NCBI RefSeq assembly: GCF_052056485.1
Contig: NZ_CP183948.1
Span: forward strand, 4,526,001 to 4,590,000
Reading direction: 5' to 3'
Length of the DNA: 64,000 nt
From: Paenibacillus_AQ nitricinens
Lineage (GTDB): Bacteria; Bacillota; Bacilli; Paenibacillales; Paenibacillaceae
Under the pieces are notes generated by a model. The model did not search any database and had not been told where the DNA came from. It worked only from the letters and a program-made list of their open reading frames with translations. Positions 62,914-64,000 of the stretch are shown piece after piece (the first letter of the stretch is position 1; each line of letters starts with the position of its first letter). The position numbers were made by a program, and so were the translations under genes.

Positions 62914-63738
62914 TTATGGTCTTTTTAATTGTGCCACAAATTCTCGAATTTGCAACAGCCCTTCATTCCGTGTAGCGGGATTATCGAGCAACGGAATGAC
63001 CTCTTCTATTTTGCGAACAATGGCACTACCTACCACCACACCATCGCAAATCTGAGCAAAACGGGCAACCTGTTCGCCAGTTGAGATCCCAAATCCTACA
63101 GCTACTGGCAGATCCGTTGCTTGACGCACGGAGTCTATAAATGCCTCTACATCAGCATGGAAAGTGGATCGTTCCCCTGTCACACCTAACGAGGATACAC
63201 AATAGATAAACCCACTCGCACCTGAGACAATCTTCGCAATACGTTCACTTGAGGTCGGTGCAACTAGTGGAATGAGATTAACGCCAACCTCACTACTGCG
63301 GCGGCGCATCTCCTCTGATTCCTCGACAGGAAGATCTGGAATAATAAGTCCACTAATCTCATGAGCATTCAGTTCTGCGAAAAATGTATCCAGCCCCATT
63401 TGCAGGATAGGATTGTAATAGGAAAACAAAATAAAGGGCAAGCCGCTTCCGGCTTGACGAGCTTTTAACGCGGTCTCCATACAGGTACGCAGGTGAACCT
63501 CCCCCCGCAGAGCTCGTGCAGACGCTCGCTGAATAACAGGACCATCTGCTAGCGGATCAGAGTAAGGTACTCCTAGCTCCAGAATATCTGCACCTGCCGT
63601 CTCCAGTTCTGCGATGATGGCAAGCGTAGTCTCCAGATCAGGGTCTCCAACCGTCAGAAAAGGAATTAATGCCGTCCGCTCTTCAGCTTTAAGCTTCCGG
63701 AATACCAAATCCATTCGGTTTGTAGTTTCGGTTGTCAT
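62914..63738 (-). CDS. trpA: Tryptophan synthase alpha subunit
   Basis: Cleaves indole-3-glycerol phosphate to indole. 274 residues, TIM barrel. LELGVPYSDPLADGPVIQ contains the catalytic Glu and Asp region, and GFIYCVSSLGVTGERS the phosphate site. The ATG overlaps the trpB stop (ATGA), so TrpA and TrpB are coupled. Confidence 0.96.
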   Translation of the reverse strand: MTTETTNRMDLVFRKLKAEERTALIPFLTVGDPDLETTLAIIAELETAGADILELGVPYSDPLADGPVIQRASARALRGEVHLRTCMETALKARQAGSGLPFILFSYYNPILQMGLDTFFAELNAHEISGLIIPDLPVEESEEMRRRSSEVGVNLIPLVAPTSSERIAKIVSGASGFIYCVSSLGVTGERSTFHADVEAFIDSVRQATDLPVAVGFGISTGEQVARFAQICDGVVVGSAIVRKIEEVIPLLDNPATRNEGLLQIREFVAQLKRP

Positions 63739-64000
63739 TCGTTTCCCTTCCCTTCTGTGTACGCCATGATCGATTCCACATCTTTGTCTCCCCGGCCTGA
63801 CAGGCAGATAACAACAATATCATCCTTGGTAAGGGTTGGACCCATCTTCACAACATGGGCTATCGCATGTGCAGACTCCAAAGCTGGAATAATACCTTCC
63901 GTTACACATAGCAGCTTCAGTGCATCGAGCGCCTCTGCATCCGTAATCGGAACATATTTTGCGCGTTCGATATCTTTTAAATAGGAGTGTTCAGGACCTA
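63735..64000 (-). CDS. trpB: Tryptophan synthase beta subunit, 3' end
   Basis: C-terminal 87 residues of TrpB (runs off the right edge): EHSYLKDIERAKYVPITDAE, then LCVTEGIIPALESAHAIAH and the PLP-phosphate region VICLSGRGDKDVESI. It makes tryptophan from indole and serine. Start lies outside the window. Confidence 0.95.
   Translation of the reverse strand, partial: GPEHSYLKDIERAKYVPITDAEALDALKLLCVTEGIIPALESAHAIAHVVKMGPTLTKDDIVVICLSGRGDKDVESIMAYTEGKGNE

Overview
The window looks like chromosomal DNA of a low-to-mid GC endospore-forming Firmicute, most probably Paenibacillus or a close relative. It carries bacillithiol genes (bshA, bshB1), a sporulation protein YpjB, a GerMN lipoprotein, an S-layer-homology protein, and the order trpB-trpA-hisC-tyrA ... 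ypiF-qcrABC-ypjA-ypjB-ypjC-mazG-dapB-mgsA-bshB1-bshA-cca-birA-panBCD-dinG-ypmB-asnS-dnaD-nth. I recognise this from memory as the Bacillus subtilis trp-to-nth neighbourhood. Almost all of it is read on the minus strand. No tRNA, rRNA, CRISPR array or prophage was seen.

Layout, left to right. 1-3228: 3' truncated double dynamin-like GTPase. 3.5-4.5 kb: a small unknown gene and nth. 4.7-11.5 kb: cell-envelope block (SLH protein, GerMN lipoprotein, two paralogous AMIN/Amidase_3 proteins). 11.6-16.6 kb: leuCD, an FAD oxidase, a LysR regulator and a short protein. Matching operators in front of leuCD and lysR suggest that the regulator controls both. 16.7-20.3 kb: plus-strand proBAC behind a T-box. 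20.4-23.3 kb: ECF sigma factor, probable anti-sigma factor and two membrane proteins; the sigma gene has no ordinary start codon where one is expected. 23.4-32.8 kb: dnaD, asnS, ackA, hbd, a split FtsH-like protease with a membrane partner, ypmB, a deaminase and rex. 32.9-45.4 kb: dinG, a TPR gene, panBCD behind a candidate pan-motif leader, birA (no HTH domain), cca, bacillithiol genes, mgsA, dapB, a TPR gene and mazG. 45.5-51.2 kb: ypjC, ypjB, ypjA, the menaquinol:cytochrome c reductase operon and ypiF.

51.2-60.6 kb is the accessory stretch that interrupts conserved gene order between ypiF and tyrA. aroE and ypiA, expected here in B. subtilis, are absent. It holds four ~52-bp tandem repeats, a complete group II intron inserted directly behind an intrinsic terminator (with a reverse transcriptase broken by two nonsense codons), a short IDEAL-domain gene, an unknown gene, a histidine phosphatase, a second ECF sigma/anti-sigma pair, a cupin regulator and an MFS transporter. 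It also contains the most interesting item: a candidate ~93-nt small RNA at 57945-58037 with a consensus sigma-A promoter, a perfect CcpA (cre) operator inside the promoter spacer, a CU-rich segment complementary to Shine-Dalgarno sequences and a strong terminator. 60.6-64 kb: tyrA, hisC, trpA and the end of trpB.

All functional calls come from reading the sequence and remembered family features; no database search was possible.
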